The notes under the pieces are model-generated. The model did not search any database, was not told the DNA's origin, and saw only the letters and a list, made by a program, of their open reading frames with translations. A DNA stretch of 64,000 bases from Parasphingorhabdus sp. (GTDB lineage Bacteria > Pseudomonadota > Alphaproteobacteria > Sphingomonadales > Sphingomonadaceae), in contig JAUCYS010000004.1 in assembly GCA_030373505.1 (NCBI GenBank), positions 124,001 through 188,000 of the forward strand. Direction: 5' to 3'. Positions 36,642 to 45,883 of this stretch are shown here, in pieces; within the stretch, counting starts at the first letter, position 1; each line of letters opens with the position of its first letter. Made by a program: the position numbers and the translations under genes.

Positions 36642-37682
36642 TCAGGCGGCAAGAGCTACGCCATTGCCGCTGTCCCGGCTAGGCGGATGGCCATACCAGC
36701 ACGTGTATGCACGGGTAAAAGCACTCAATTCGCTGTAACCCAGTTTCGCGGATATTTCGGAAAGATTGCGGGTCCCTTCCAGAAAATAGAGCTGACAGGT
36801 ATCGCGTCGCACCTGCTCGAGCAGCTGCCGGTAGGAAAGGCCCTCGGCCACCAATTTCCGCCGCAATGTCCGTTCCGCCATGCCGAAAGTTACCGCAGCG
36901 GCGTCCAGGCTGAGGCCGGACTTGTCGAGCAGATATAGAAGATATTCATAGGTGAGTTTCGCGAGATTTTGCCGTTCGAACCTGTTGCGCGAAAAAAAGG
37001 CTTCTTGCTGACGGGCTGCCTTCAAAATCGCCGGATTATAGCTCTCTATTGGCCTGCTCATGACCCGGTGATGATATTCGAGATAGGTGGATGGCTCGTT
37101 GAAGTGGCAGGCAATAGCGGGGGTCTCGGAACCGGCTTCGGGAAATCCCCTGAATCCTTCTGGGCGGGGATGGGCAAAATGCACCGCCTTCACGGTTTTG
37201 AAACGCCCTTCTGCCAACCGCTCACCGCAATGATAGACCAAACCCAGCAGGATGTGCACGAGATCGGGCGAGACTGGTTCGTCATGGTTCCAGACCAGAC
37301 GGTCGCCGGATGACAGCGGCATCAGCTTCACAATCGGCCGGCCTCCGCCCAGCTGTTGTTCCGCAACCAGCTGGACCAGCGCGTCACCGAAACTGGGTTG
37401 GAAAAAGGCCGTATATCCCAGATCGGAAAACCCCCGCGGCACCATTTGCTCGCTGATCGCACAATGAACATCGGCGCGGTTCAGCTCCTCCTGAGCCGCT
37501 GCGCAGAGGCGGGCAATCGAATCATCCCCCACCTGATAACCAGGATCGCGCAATTCGGATTCGGAGCATCGCAGGGCGCTCAGGAGCATCGGCTTGCGGG
37601 CCTCAAGAGCATGGCAGCCGAGATAGGCGCGGTACAGAAACTGGGCCGATATCTTGAAACCTGTGGATGCCGGATAGTCCAT
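36642..37682 (-). CDS. AraC-family transcriptional regulator, 346 aa
   Basis: C-terminal DAAAVTFGMAERTLRRKLVAEGLSYRQLLEQVRRDTCQLYFLEGTRNLSEISAKLGYSELSAFTRAYTCWYGHPPS. Confidence 0.92.
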   Translation of the reverse strand: MDYPASTGFKISAQFLYRAYLGCHALEARKPMLLSALRCSESELRDPGYQVGDDSIARLCAAAQEELNRADVHCAISEQMVPRGFSDLGYTAFFQPSFGDALVQLVAEQQLGGGRPIVKLMPLSSGDRLVWNHDEPVSPDLVHILLGLVYHCGERLAEGRFKTVKAVHFAHPRPEGFRGFPEAGSETPAIACHFNEPSTYLEYHHRVMSRPIESYNPAILKAARQQEAFFSRNRFERQNLAKLTYEYLLYLLDKSGLSLDAAAVTFGMAERTLRRKLVAEGLSYRQLLEQVRRDTCQLYFLEGTRNLSEISAKLGYSELSAFTRAYTCWYGHPPSRDSGNGVALAA

Positions 37683-37741
37683 GAGACCAAGCTAGGAGCG
37701 GAGATGGATGACGCTCAACTGGCTTTCGACAAGGATGTAAA

Positions 37742-37766
37742 ATCGACGACGAAAATGTCGATTATA
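37742..37766 (-). terminator. Stem-loop downstream of fabH / upstream of araC-type gene
   Basis: AATCGAC-N9-GTCGATT; weak T-tract, could instead be regulatory. Confidence 0.3.
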
Positions 37767-37793
37767 GTTAATTTTACAAGAAAGCGGTCAAAT

Positions 37794-38765
37794 TCAGTAC
37801 CGAATGACCGATGCGCCCCATGTAAATCCGCCGCCCATCGCTTCGAGAACCAGCAAGTCCCCTGGCTTGATTCGGCCATCGCGAACAGCGGTGTCGAGCG
37901 CGAGAGGGACAGAGGCCGCCGACGTATTGGCGTGCAGATCGACTGTCTTGATCACCTTTTCCGGTGCAAGATTGAGCTTTTTCGCGGTCGCGTCCAATAT
38001 CCGTGCATTGGCCTGATGCGGCACGACCCACGAGACATTTTCAATCAATTCCCCTGCTTCTTCCAGCACTTCCTTCAGCACCGACGACAGGTTCACGACA
38101 GCATGGCGAAAAACCTCGCGGCCTTTCATGCGCAGCTTGCCGACCGTTCCGGTCGTGCCCGCACCGCCATCGACATATAGCAGCTGATTATGCGCGCCGT
38201 CCGCATGCAAACGGGTGGCAAGGATTCCCCTCTCCCCCTGCTCCGCAGCAAGTACCACCGCACCGGCGCCATCGCCAAAGAGGACGCAGGTTCCCCGGTC
38301 CTCCCAATCCAATATGCGGCTGAATGTCTCCGCACCGATCACCAGCGCATTTTGCGCGCTTCCGGCGCGAATCATGCTGTCGGCTACGGAAAGCGCATAG
38401 AGAAAGCCCGAGCAGACCGCTGCTACATCAAAAGCTACGCAGCCATTGCAGCCCAGCGCATCCTGAACAATCGTCGCGGTTGCCGGAAATGTCTGGTCGG
38501 GCGTCGCGGTTGCGACAATGATCAGATCGATATCGGCGCTGCTGAAACCCGCTGCCTGCATGGCTTTTTGCGCTGCCTCGATAGCAAGGCTCGACGTCGT
38601 TTCGTCATCCTCTGCGATATGGCGGAACCGGATTCCCGTGCGCTCGACGATCCATTCGTCTGTCGTGTCGACCCGCTTGGCCAGATCAGCGTTGGACACA
38701 CGGGTTCGCGGCAATGCCGAGCCGGTTCCCTTGATTACGGCCCGCTTGACAGCTGCACCGCTCAT
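37794..38765 (-). CDS. fabH: Beta-ketoacyl-ACP synthase III, 323 aa
   Basis: [60 protein letters not shown] active Cys; VPHQANARI. Confidence 0.97.
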   Translation of the reverse strand: MSGAAVKRAVIKGTGSALPRTRVSNADLAKRVDTTDEWIVERTGIRFRHIAEDDETTSSLAIEAAQKAMQAAGFSSADIDLIIVATATPDQTFPATATIVQDALGCNGCVAFDVAAVCSGFLYALSVADSMIRAGSAQNALVIGAETFSRILDWEDRGTCVLFGDGAGAVVLAAEQGERGILATRLHADGAHNQLLYVDGGAGTTGTVGKLRMKGREVFRHAVVNLSSVLKEVLEEAGELIENVSWVVPHQANARILDATAKKLNLAPEKVIKTVDLHANTSAASVPLALDTAVRDGRIKPGDLLVLEAMGGGFTWGASVIRY

Positions 38766-39811
38766 TTCGCCACCTCGGCGACCGGGGCTGCTTCGCTGAT
38801 TTTTTTCAGATCTTCGCTGATACGCTCCAAAATACTATCCTCAACCAGCCGAGCGGCAACTTCCACGGCATTGGCAACGCCTTTGGCATCCGCGCTGCCG
38901 TGACTCTTTACCACCACACCATTCAGCCCCAGAAATACAGCGCCGTTGTGATTATTGGGATCAAGCTGGTCGCGCAACATCTCCGTTGCGGGCCGGGATA
39001 TCAGAAACCCGATTTTCGACCGCAGACTGCTCAGGAAGCTGCGTTTCAGCAGGTCAGTGACAAATCGCGCGGTTCCTTCCAGCGCCTTGAGCGCGACATT
39101 GCCGGAAAATCCGTCGGTCACGATCACATCAACCTCGCCGGTCGATATCTTGTCCGCTTCGGTAAATCCGAGAAAATCCATATGCAGTCCACCCGCCCCC
39201 TTGAGGGTCGCCGCGGCTTCCTGGATGGTACCGGTGCCTTTTGCTTCTTCCGTCCCGATATTCAGCAGCTTTACCTTGGGCCGGTCAAAACCGTGCATGA
39301 TCCGGCTGTAGGCAGCGCCCATAACGGCGAACTGCACCAGGTTCCGGCTATTGCATTCGGTATTGGCACCTAGGTCCAGCATGACCACATCGGTGTCTTT
39401 CATCGTCGGAAGCAATGCCGACAAGGCGGGGCGGTCGATGCCCGGCATGGTGCGCAAGGCGAGCTTGGCGATAGCCATCAGCGCGCCGGTATTGCCGGCG
39501 CTCACCGCCGCGCTGACCTCGCCTGATTTTACCGCGTTAACGGCCATCCCCATGGATGTGGTCTTGGAATTGCGCAGCGCCTGTCCCGGCTTGTCGTCGC
39601 CGGACACAACGTCAGGAGCATGCAGGATTTCAGATGCCGCACTGAGATTGGGATGATTCTTGAGCGCTTCTTTTATCTGCGTTTCATCGCCGACGAAAAG
39701 AAACTGAAAACCGGCATGCCGGTGCCGTGCGAGCGCCGCACCGGCAACCATGACGCGCGGGCCTTCATCTCCGCCCATCGCATCAATCGCGATTCGCGGC
39801 CTCATTCCCAC
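38762..39811 (-). CDS. plsX: Phosphate acyltransferase PlsX, 349 aa
   Basis: [49 protein letters not shown]. Confidence 0.97.
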   Translation of the reverse strand: MGMRPRIAIDAMGGDEGPRVMVAGAALARHRHAGFQFLFVGDETQIKEALKNHPNLSAASEILHAPDVVSGDDKPGQALRNSKTTSMGMAVNAVKSGEVSAAVSAGNTGALMAIAKLALRTMPGIDRPALSALLPTMKDTDVVMLDLGANTECNSRNLVQFAVMGAAYSRIMHGFDRPKVKLLNIGTEEAKGTGTIQEAAATLKGAGGLHMDFLGFTEADKISTGEVDVIVTDGFSGNVALKALEGTARFVTDLLKRSFLSSLRSKIGFLISRPATEMLRDQLDPNNHNGAVFLGLNGVVVKSHGSADAKGVANAVEVAARLVEDSILERISEDLKKISEAAPVAEVAK

Positions 39812-39857
39812 CGGTTATTCCCCTTGATTGCGCGTAAGAAGCCCAGAGACTAGCCGA

Positions 39858-40037
39858 TTAAAGATCAGCGGCCAAGACTTCACGGCCATTATAATGGCCA
39901 CAGGCTCCGCACAGATGGTGCGGGCGCTTCAATTCGCCACAATTCGGGCATTCCTGATAGGCTTCGACTTTCAAAGCATCATGAGACCGGCGCATACCGC
40001 GTTTGGACGGCGTAGTTTTTCTTTTAGGTACAGCCAT
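39858..40037 (-). CDS. rpmF: 50S ribosomal protein L32, 59 aa (missed by ORF track)
   Basis: [59 protein letters not shown]. Confidence 0.97.
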   Translation of the reverse strand: MAVPKRKTTPSKRGMRRSHDALKVEAYQECPNCGELKRPHHLCGACGHYNGREVLAADL

Positions 40038-40249
40038 TGCTAAGCCTGTTCTTTACATTAAAAATTACATAGCATGTTCAATATGCCAATCAGCCAAGTT
40101 AATCAAACCAGTCCCTGTTGTTGCAGAGAATCGCTTGGTCTTGGTTCAGCAGATTGCACGCGAAGTGGCGCGTATAATCATTTTCCTGTGCGTTGCAAGC
40201 ATTGTGCCTCTATAGCCGGTCGATAATTTTCATATATTTGAGGTGGACG

Positions 40250-40645
40250 ATGATTTTACCGATAAGTTTGACGGTGGCCGGGGCTGCCGCGCTGATAAAT
40301 ATCTGGCTGATGATCCGCGTGACACAGGTCCGGACCAGTGAAAAAATCAGCATAGGCGACGGCGGCAATGAAAAGGTCATACGGCGAACGCGCGCCCACA
40401 GCAACTATATCGAAAGCGCGCCGTTCGTGCTGATTCTGGTCGCCGCGATCGAGCTCGCAAGCGCGACCTCGCCGATATGGCTATGGATCATCAGCGGCAT
40501 CTATCTGCTTGGCCGGGTGGCCCATGGCGTCGGCATGGATGGCGGGAAATTTGGCAAGGGGCGGATGATCGGAACGATCATCACGCTGCTGACACTTCTG
40601 GCTCTAGGAATCTACGCGATCACCATTCCCTATCTGCAGGGATAA
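40250..40645 (+). CDS. MAPEG family membrane protein
   Basis: RTRAHSNYIESAPFVLILVAAIEL...GRVAHGVGM; ATG at 40250. Confidence 0.88.
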   Translation: MILPISLTVAGAAALINIWLMIRVTQVRTSEKISIGDGGNEKVIRRTRAHSNYIESAPFVLILVAAIELASATSPIWLWIISGIYLLGRVAHGVGMDGGKFGKGRMIGTIITLLTLLALGIYAITIPYLQG

Positions 40646-40696
40646 ATTTTCCCGCTCCGACAGACAGCTTGCCTGTCTTTGCGATCGCCGGGATAT

Positions 40697-41263
40697 TCAC
40701 TGTGCCGGTAATGTGTCCGGGCGCAGATAGGCGAACATATGCGGTATATAATCCGCTTTGCCGAGTTCAACCTTGTGGTTTCGCAAGATGGCATAAGCGA
40801 TCATCAGGTGAAAATAAAATTGGGGCAGCACCCAGTCGCGCGCATATTGCTCGGCGGTCAGATCGAAAATCATGCCGTTCGGCAAGGCATGCGCGATCAT
40901 TCTTTCCGGCTCTCCGTCGAGCGCAGCCGGCCCTACGCCGTCGAGCAGCGCCAGGGTCTCCTCAATCCGCGTTCGCGCAGACGCCAGCGAACCGGGCCGG
41001 TCACCCGCGTTACGCCCTTCATCGAGCAGCTCGGCCAGAGAGGCCGGAAAAGCCTCTCCGCGCAGCCGGTATACGGCTTCATGCGCCTGCACGCAGGCAA
41101 ATCGAACCTGTGTTGCCAAGGGAAACATGTCCGGCGCAAGGCGAGCGGCCAGCAGCGACTCTGCTTCCGCTGACGGCAATTGCGCCTCCGCCTTGTCCAG
41201 CCAGCCGGAAAGCGTCTTCAGCATCTGTGTATAAGTGGGCACGAGCAGCTGGGTTAAGGACAT
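40697..41263 (-). CDS. DUF1993 family protein, 188 aa
   Basis: MSLTQLLVPTYTQMLKTLSGWLDKAEA...FYFHLMIAYAILRNHKVELGKADYIPHM. Confidence 0.88.
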   Translation of the reverse strand: MSLTQLLVPTYTQMLKTLSGWLDKAEAQLPSAEAESLLAARLAPDMFPLATQVRFACVQAHEAVYRLRGEAFPASLAELLDEGRNAGDRPGSLASARTRIEETLALLDGVGPAALDGEPERMIAHALPNGMIFDLTAEQYARDWVLPQFYFHLMIAYAILRNHKVELGKADYIPHMFAYLRPDTLPAQ

Positions 41264-41304
41264 GTTTCGGTTCTTCCTTGTAAATCTGATTTTGACGACG
41301 GGAA

Positions 41305-41967
41305 CTAGCGCGCGGCCAGAACATCATCCGCAACAAAGGCGTTGGTCTTGCGCTCGTAGCCGAATTGGCTGGTCGGACCGTGACCGGGAATAAAGGTCAC
41401 ATCGTCGCCCAGCGGCCATAGCTTCTGGGTAATCGCATTGATCAAATCCTGATGGTTGCCGCGCGGAAAATCGGTGCGGCCGATCGATCCCTGGAACAAC
41501 ACATCGCCGACCACGGCAAGCCTTGAGGGCTGATGGTAGAAGATCACATGGCCCGGTGTATGGCCGGGGCAGTGGATCACATCGAGCACCAGATCGCCAA
41601 CCGTCACCTGGTCCCCATCCTTCAGCCAGCGGTCCGGCTCGAAGCTCTTGGCAGTCATGCCGAAACGCGCGCCATCGCCTTCCAGCTGGTCGATCCAGAA
41701 CCGGTCATCCTCGTGCGGCCCTTCGATCGGAATACCCAATTCCTCGGCCAGCATCCCCGCCTGACCACAGTGGTCCAGATGACCATGGGTAAGAATGATC
41801 TTCTCGAGATCAACTCCATGCTCCTCAACCGCAGCCTTGAGCCGTGACAGATCGCCACCCGGATCGCTGAGCGCAGCCTTGTTGGTCTTGGTGCACCACA
41901 GAAGCGTGCAATTTTGCTGGAGCGGGGTAACCGGAATAATCACGGCTTTTAGGGGTGCATCTGTCAT
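41305..41967 (-). CDS. MBL-fold metallo-hydrolase
   Basis: ILTHGHLDHCGQAG; GHTPGHVIFYHQ; VGDVLFQGSIGRTDFPRGN. Confidence 0.92.
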   Translation of the reverse strand: MTDAPLKAVIIPVTPLQQNCTLLWCTKTNKAALSDPGGDLSRLKAAVEEHGVDLEKIILTHGHLDHCGQAGMLAEELGIPIEGPHEDDRFWIDQLEGDGARFGMTAKSFEPDRWLKDGDQVTVGDLVLDVIHCPGHTPGHVIFYHQPSRLAVVGDVLFQGSIGRTDFPRGNHQDLINAITQKLWPLGDDVTFIPGHGPTSQFGYERKTNAFVADDVLAAR

Positions 41968-42022
41968 AAGGGCTATTTGGTGGCAATAATCCAAAGTTGC
42001 AAGCCGCGTCTTGGCAATCCGG

Positions 42023-42676
42023 TTACAGCCGTCGCCCCGTCCAGACCACTCGGCCGATGATATTCACATTGTCGGCACTGACATCGTCCCAGTCGGGATA
42101 TTGCGGATTGTCGCTCCGTATCGAAAGCTTTCCGGACGGGCCCATGGCGACCCGCTTGACCAGAAGCACATCATCCATGCGCAGCACATATATGCCGTCG
42201 CGCAACGGTCGGGAAGCGGCCCCGTGATCGACCATGATGTCATCTCCATCGCCCAGAGTCGGAGCCATGGAGTCGCCATCGACCACAATCAGCGACAGAT
42301 CGGCCGGATCGGCACCCAGCCGCCGGATCCATCTGGGGGCAAAGCCCATCGATTCAGCATATTCGTCGTCCGCAAGCGATCCGGGACCGGCGGACGCGCC
42401 GACCTGCAATTGCCGGATTCGGAGCAGGCCATCTGGTCTCTCGCGCTTCTTTCGCGAAAATTCGCGGATGGCCGGCGCACCAAGCAGGCGCTCATCCACC
42501 CCGTAAAATTCGGCTAGTCGGCGACGGTCATCCTCATCCAGCTTCTTCGGCGAACCGCGCCGGATATATTGCTGGATATAGGCAGGATTTTTGCCAAGCA
42601 TTTTCGAGATCGCAGCGAAATCATGTCCGTTTTCACGGATCAGCTTCTCCAGATGGGTGCGCGGGTCATCGGTCAC
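42023..42676 (-). CDS. S24-family repressor (CI/LexA-like; HTH plus peptidase domain), GTG start, 217 aa
   Basis: N-terminal HTH region DFAAISKMLGKNPAYIQQYIRRG; ...GASAGPGS... (Ala-Gly); VDGDSMAPTLGDGD (Ser) and LLVKRVAM (Lys). Confidence 0.88.
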   Translation of the reverse strand: MTDDPRTHLEKLIRENGHDFAAISKMLGKNPAYIQQYIRRGSPKKLDEDDRRRLAEFYGVDERLLGAPAIREFSRKKRERPDGLLRIRQLQVGASAGPGSLADDEYAESMGFAPRWIRRLGADPADLSLIVVDGDSMAPTLGDGDDIMVDHGAASRPLRDGIYVLRMDDVLLVKRVAMGPSGKLSIRSDNPQYPDWDDVSADNVNIIGRVVWTGRRL

Positions 42677-42714
42677 AATTCCCTCTCTTTAGTCATATTG
42701 GCTGAAACTATCAA

Positions 42715-42767
42715 TAGGATTTTTCCTAGACATGTAGGAAATTTCATCTCAAATAGGAATTTCCCTA
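42715..42767. promoter_or_regulatory. Array of three operator-like palindromes, consensus TAGGA-N4-TCCTA
   Basis: TAGGA-TTTT-TCCTA (42715-42728), TAGGA-AATT-TCATC (42735-42748), TAGGA-ATTT-CCCTA (42754-42767), period 19-20 bp, in the gap between S24 repressor and divergent small ORF. Confidence 0.7.
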
Positions 42768-42805
42768 TTCAATGAGTCGTAGGACGACCAGCAGCGAGAA
42801 GGAGA

Positions 42806-43000
42806 TTGCCCATGCCATTGTTGCGAAAAATCGAGATATTCCTGAAGGAAACGAACATGGCATGGACAAGGTTCGGGCGGCTTGCCGTCCGCGATCCGCG
42901 CTTTGTTCAGGACCTGCGCAATGGTCGCGAGCCCGGGAAGACAGTTTCGGAACGGGTGGAACGCTTCATCAGCCTGTGGCGTGCTGATCATGTCAACTGA
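42806..43000 (+). CDS. Small putative HTH (Cro-like) protein, 64 aa
   Basis: MPMPLLRKIEIFLKETNMAWTRFGRLAVRDPRFVQDLRNGREPGKTVSERVERFISLW resembles lambda-repressor-like HTH; divergent from S24 repressor. Confidence 0.65.
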   Translation: MPMPLLRKIEIFLKETNMAWTRFGRLAVRDPRFVQDLRNGREPGKTVSERVERFISLWRADHVN

Positions 43001-43328
43001 GCTCAAAGGACGGACGGTTGTTCGACAATGGCCGGGCTCCGCGATTGCCAGCCAGATAAGAGCCCTTACCCGGAGCCGCGCCAGCGTCCGGTTTTACCGC
43101 GAACGCACCTGGGCTAGCGTCACCTTCTCGGGAATACGCTATGGCTTCTCTATTGAATATCCAGATACCGCCGATGCGGAAGCGCTGCGGAAATTGGCCC
43201 GTGCTCTACCCGAACACGAATTTGCCCTCCCCGGCTATTTTGTGGCCGATGCCGTGATCACGGATCAGTCGGCTTTGCGATTGACCCTCGACATCCTGAT
43301 AATCGCAGATCCGGTTAAGCCATCCTGA
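42990..43328 (+). CDS. Hypothetical protein translationally overlapping the small HTH ORF, 112 aa
   Basis: ATG 42990 overlaps upstream stop at 42998-43000; MSTELKGRTVVRQWPGSAIASQIRALTRSRASVRFYRERTW... Confidence 0.6.
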   Translation: MSTELKGRTVVRQWPGSAIASQIRALTRSRASVRFYRERTWASVTFSGIRYGFSIEYPDTADAEALRKLARALPEHEFALPGYFVADAVITDQSALRLTLDILIIADPVKPS

Positions 43329-43331
43329 CTA

Positions 43332-44405
43332 TCAGCGCTGGGCGGTCATTTTTTCCAAAGTGCCGAGCGCGGCCTTCAAGGCCGCATCCATATCGGCATG
43401 CCTTGCCTGTGAACTGTCCTTTTCGACCTTCTCAACAGACCGCAGTGACGGGATGGCGACCGGAGCAGGCGCGGGCGACATATCCGGAACGGGATTGCTG
43501 TTTTCCGGATCTGGCGCGGATTTCTTTGCCGGTGCAGGTGAGGCCCGTTCGCGCATTTGCAAAGCGTCCAGGCGAGCCAGTCCGGCTTCCAGCCGGTCGG
43601 CCAGCTGGGCAAGCGACAAACCCGACAGATCCGCGCGGACTGTGACCGGCTTTTCTTCCGCTTCTGCATTTGCCGAACGATACTCAACCGCCTGTCCCTG
43701 CAAGCCCGATTGTGGTTCTGCGTCGCGGACCGGCGGCTCGGCGGGCGCTGCCTGCTGCACGACCGGTGCTGCCGACGGCGCTTCTTCTGTCCTCATTATT
43801 GGCTCGTCAAAGCGCTTGACTGTTTCTGCAAGCGGCATGCCCAGATCGGAAGAGGCAAAGATGGGCTGGCGGGCGGGCGCGTCCGGATGACGGTCCGCCG
43901 CCCGGATGTTGGGAAGATCTTTCAGTTCAAGTACCTGCCCATGCGATTTTTTTGGCTTTTTGAGAAATCTGGTCAGGGACTTTGCCGAGAAATTCAACTT
44001 CGGACCGGCAAAGCCTGCTTTCTCCTTTTGCTCCTGATCGGCAGATTCCGCAGTCAGGTTTTTCCGAATTGCCAAGCTCATATCGGAGCCTCCTTCATTT
44101 GATTTGGTTTTGTGATTGAGGAACAAATATAGCGCCGATGCGGATATCATGCCCGCCGCCACAGCGATCAGGCCGCGTGCGGTATTTCCGAGAGGCGGAG
44201 CGGCGGCCGGAACGATTTCAGACAGGCCAGTCGCTCCCACGATATTTTCAAGATAGACATGCGGCAGGGTCGCGATCACAAGCGCTGCCGCAATACCGCC
44301 TGCGACAGCCATGACCGGTTGTTTGAACCGCGCGAAATCCTGCTCTATTTGATCCACATTCTTCTCCAACGTCTCAGGCTGCACGCTCGAACGATTTGCG
44401 CGCAA
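43332..44405 (-). CDS. Hypothetical membrane-anchored protein, Ala/Pro-rich
   Basis: Two hydrophobic segments near N-terminus (VMAVAGGIAAALVIATLPHVYL; GLIAVAAGMISASALYLFL); low-complexity C-terminal half. Confidence 0.65.
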   Translation of the reverse strand: MRANRSSVQPETLEKNVDQIEQDFARFKQPVMAVAGGIAAALVIATLPHVYLENIVGATGLSEIVPAAAPPLGNTARGLIAVAAGMISASALYLFLNHKTKSNEGGSDMSLAIRKNLTAESADQEQKEKAGFAGPKLNFSAKSLTRFLKKPKKSHGQVLELKDLPNIRAADRHPDAPARQPIFASSDLGMPLAETVKRFDEPIMRTEEAPSAAPVVQQAAPAEPPVRDAEPQSGLQGQAVEYRSANAEAEEKPVTVRADLSGLSLAQLADRLEAGLARLDALQMRERASPAPAKKSAPDPENSNPVPDMSPAPAPVAIPSLRSVEKVEKDSSQARHADMDAALKAALGTLEKMTAQR

Positions 44406-45606
44406 TCAACCTTTGGTAAACAGGAGCATAACGCAAAATGTTTGACGACCAGTTACGATCCGCCTCGACAAATTTCCGTGCTGTTTCAATAGTTTGAGAC
44501 CAGGACGCTCGATTTTCGAGCAGGCTGGCCAATTTTGCGGCGATTTTCCCCGGATCGCCGGCAGGGAACAAGGTGCCGGTCACACCATCCTCAATCAGTT
44601 CCCGGTGTCCCCCGACATCCGACGCGGCCACCAGCCTGCCTTGCGCCATTGCTTCAAGAGGCTTCAGCGGTGTTACAAGATCGGTAAGCCGCATCGACTT
44701 GCGGGGATAGACCATGATATTCATCAGACCATAATAGCGCTCAACTTCGCCATGTGGCACGCGACCGGTAAATGTTACCGCACTCTCGATGCCAAGCCGT
44801 TCGACTTGGTTCTGCAATGCAGCTTCCATCGGCCCGCCGCCAACCAGCAGCAAATGCACCTCCGGATGGGAAGCCAGCAATATCGGCATCGCTGCAATCA
44901 GATCATCCAGCCCTTCATAATCATAATAGCTGCCGATGAATCCGAGAACCGATTTTCCCGTCAATCCCAGTTCGGCCAGAAGCCGATCATCTCGCGCTGG
45001 CGGCTGACCGAACAGATCCAGGTCAACACCATTGGGAGATATGGTGATTTTTTCGCGCTTCACGCCGCGGCTGATCAGATCGGACTGCAGGCCCTCGCAG
45101 ATTACCGCCACCGCATCGGCACCATTGATGACATGATTCTCCAGTTGCCGGGTCAGCCAGTAACGCGGGCTGTTTTCCCTGCCAGTGCCGTTACCGACCG
45201 CAGCATCTTCCCAAAAGGCCCGAATTTCATAGACCAGCGGCAGCCCGCTTTTCTCTGCCGCACGCAAAGCTGCCAGCCCATTGAGGGCCGGCGAGTGAGC
45301 GTGCAAAATGTCTGGCTTCCAGTCGTGGATGACTTGCTGGATTCGCTCGGCCAGAACCGCAATTTCCCGCCATTCGCGTACCGGGGACGGCCCCTGAACC
45401 TGAGCGAGGGTCCGATAGAAACACAGGCCGTCAGCCTCTTCCATGGTCTGTTTCGCGATATAGCCATGCTGATTCTGACGCACTCCGGTGACACCGGCCA
45501 CCGTCAATCCGCTGGCAATTTGCGCCTTCATGATTGCCCGGGTGCGAAAGCAATAGCCGCTGTGCAGAGGCAAGCTGTGATCGAGTATGTGAAGAATCCG
45601 TGTCAT
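44374..45606 (-). CDS. Exosortase-A-system-associated family 1/4 glycosyltransferase, 410 aa
   Basis: MTRILHILDHSLPLHSGYCFRTRAIMKAQIASGLTVAGVTGVRQ signature; GT4 PRKSMRLTDLVTPLKPLEAMAQGRLVAASDVGGH. Confidence 0.88.
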   Translation of the reverse strand: MTRILHILDHSLPLHSGYCFRTRAIMKAQIASGLTVAGVTGVRQNQHGYIAKQTMEEADGLCFYRTLAQVQGPSPVREWREIAVLAERIQQVIHDWKPDILHAHSPALNGLAALRAAEKSGLPLVYEIRAFWEDAAVGNGTGRENSPRYWLTRQLENHVINGADAVAVICEGLQSDLISRGVKREKITISPNGVDLDLFGQPPARDDRLLAELGLTGKSVLGFIGSYYDYEGLDDLIAAMPILLASHPEVHLLLVGGGPMEAALQNQVERLGIESAVTFTGRVPHGEVERYYGLMNIMVYPRKSMRLTDLVTPLKPLEAMAQGRLVAASDVGGHRELIEDGVTGTLFPAGDPGKIAAKLASLLENRASWSQTIETARKFVEADRNWSSNILRYAPVYQRLIARKSFERAA

Positions 45607-45715
45607 GGCTCAAAGTCTTGGCAAAAAAGGATTAACGTCCCGTCAACCCAAAGCCTGTATCGGGCGATGATAGAAGAGCGCGTTTTCGCCGCTCGTGCCG
45701 GGATGAATGGGGCAA

Positions 45716-45883
45716 ATGGTAGATAATTTTTCTATCTTGTTAACGCATGGGCTGTTGCTGATCGCGGCGTGGCGCCTCATGCATCGCGACGATCTGGATA
45801 AGGAAGCCCCCCCCGAACCCGACCATGAACCCGCCAGTTTCGTGAAACCATCTTCCCCCGCCGGACTGCGGCGCGATGCGTGA
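45716..45883 (+). CDS. Small ORF (55 aa) overlapping start of O-glycosylation ligase-like gene
   Basis: MVDNFSILLTHGLLLIAAWRLMHRDDLDKEAPPEPDHEPASFVKPSSPAGLRRDA*; stop overlaps next ATG. Confidence 0.5.
   Translation: MVDNFSILLTHGLLLIAAWRLMHRDDLDKEAPPEPDHEPASFVKPSSPAGLRRDA

Noticed and set aside
36513-36938. 141-aa plus-strand ORF with AYSSVVEHFVDIEGVGSSTLSTP
   Set aside because: Classic translated-tRNA artefact over tRNA-Val(GAC) running antisense into the AraC-type gene
40662-40680. AGACAG-cttgc-CTGTCT as terminator after MAPEG gene
   Set aside because: Stem only 6 bp with a very short T-tract; too weak to list with confidence
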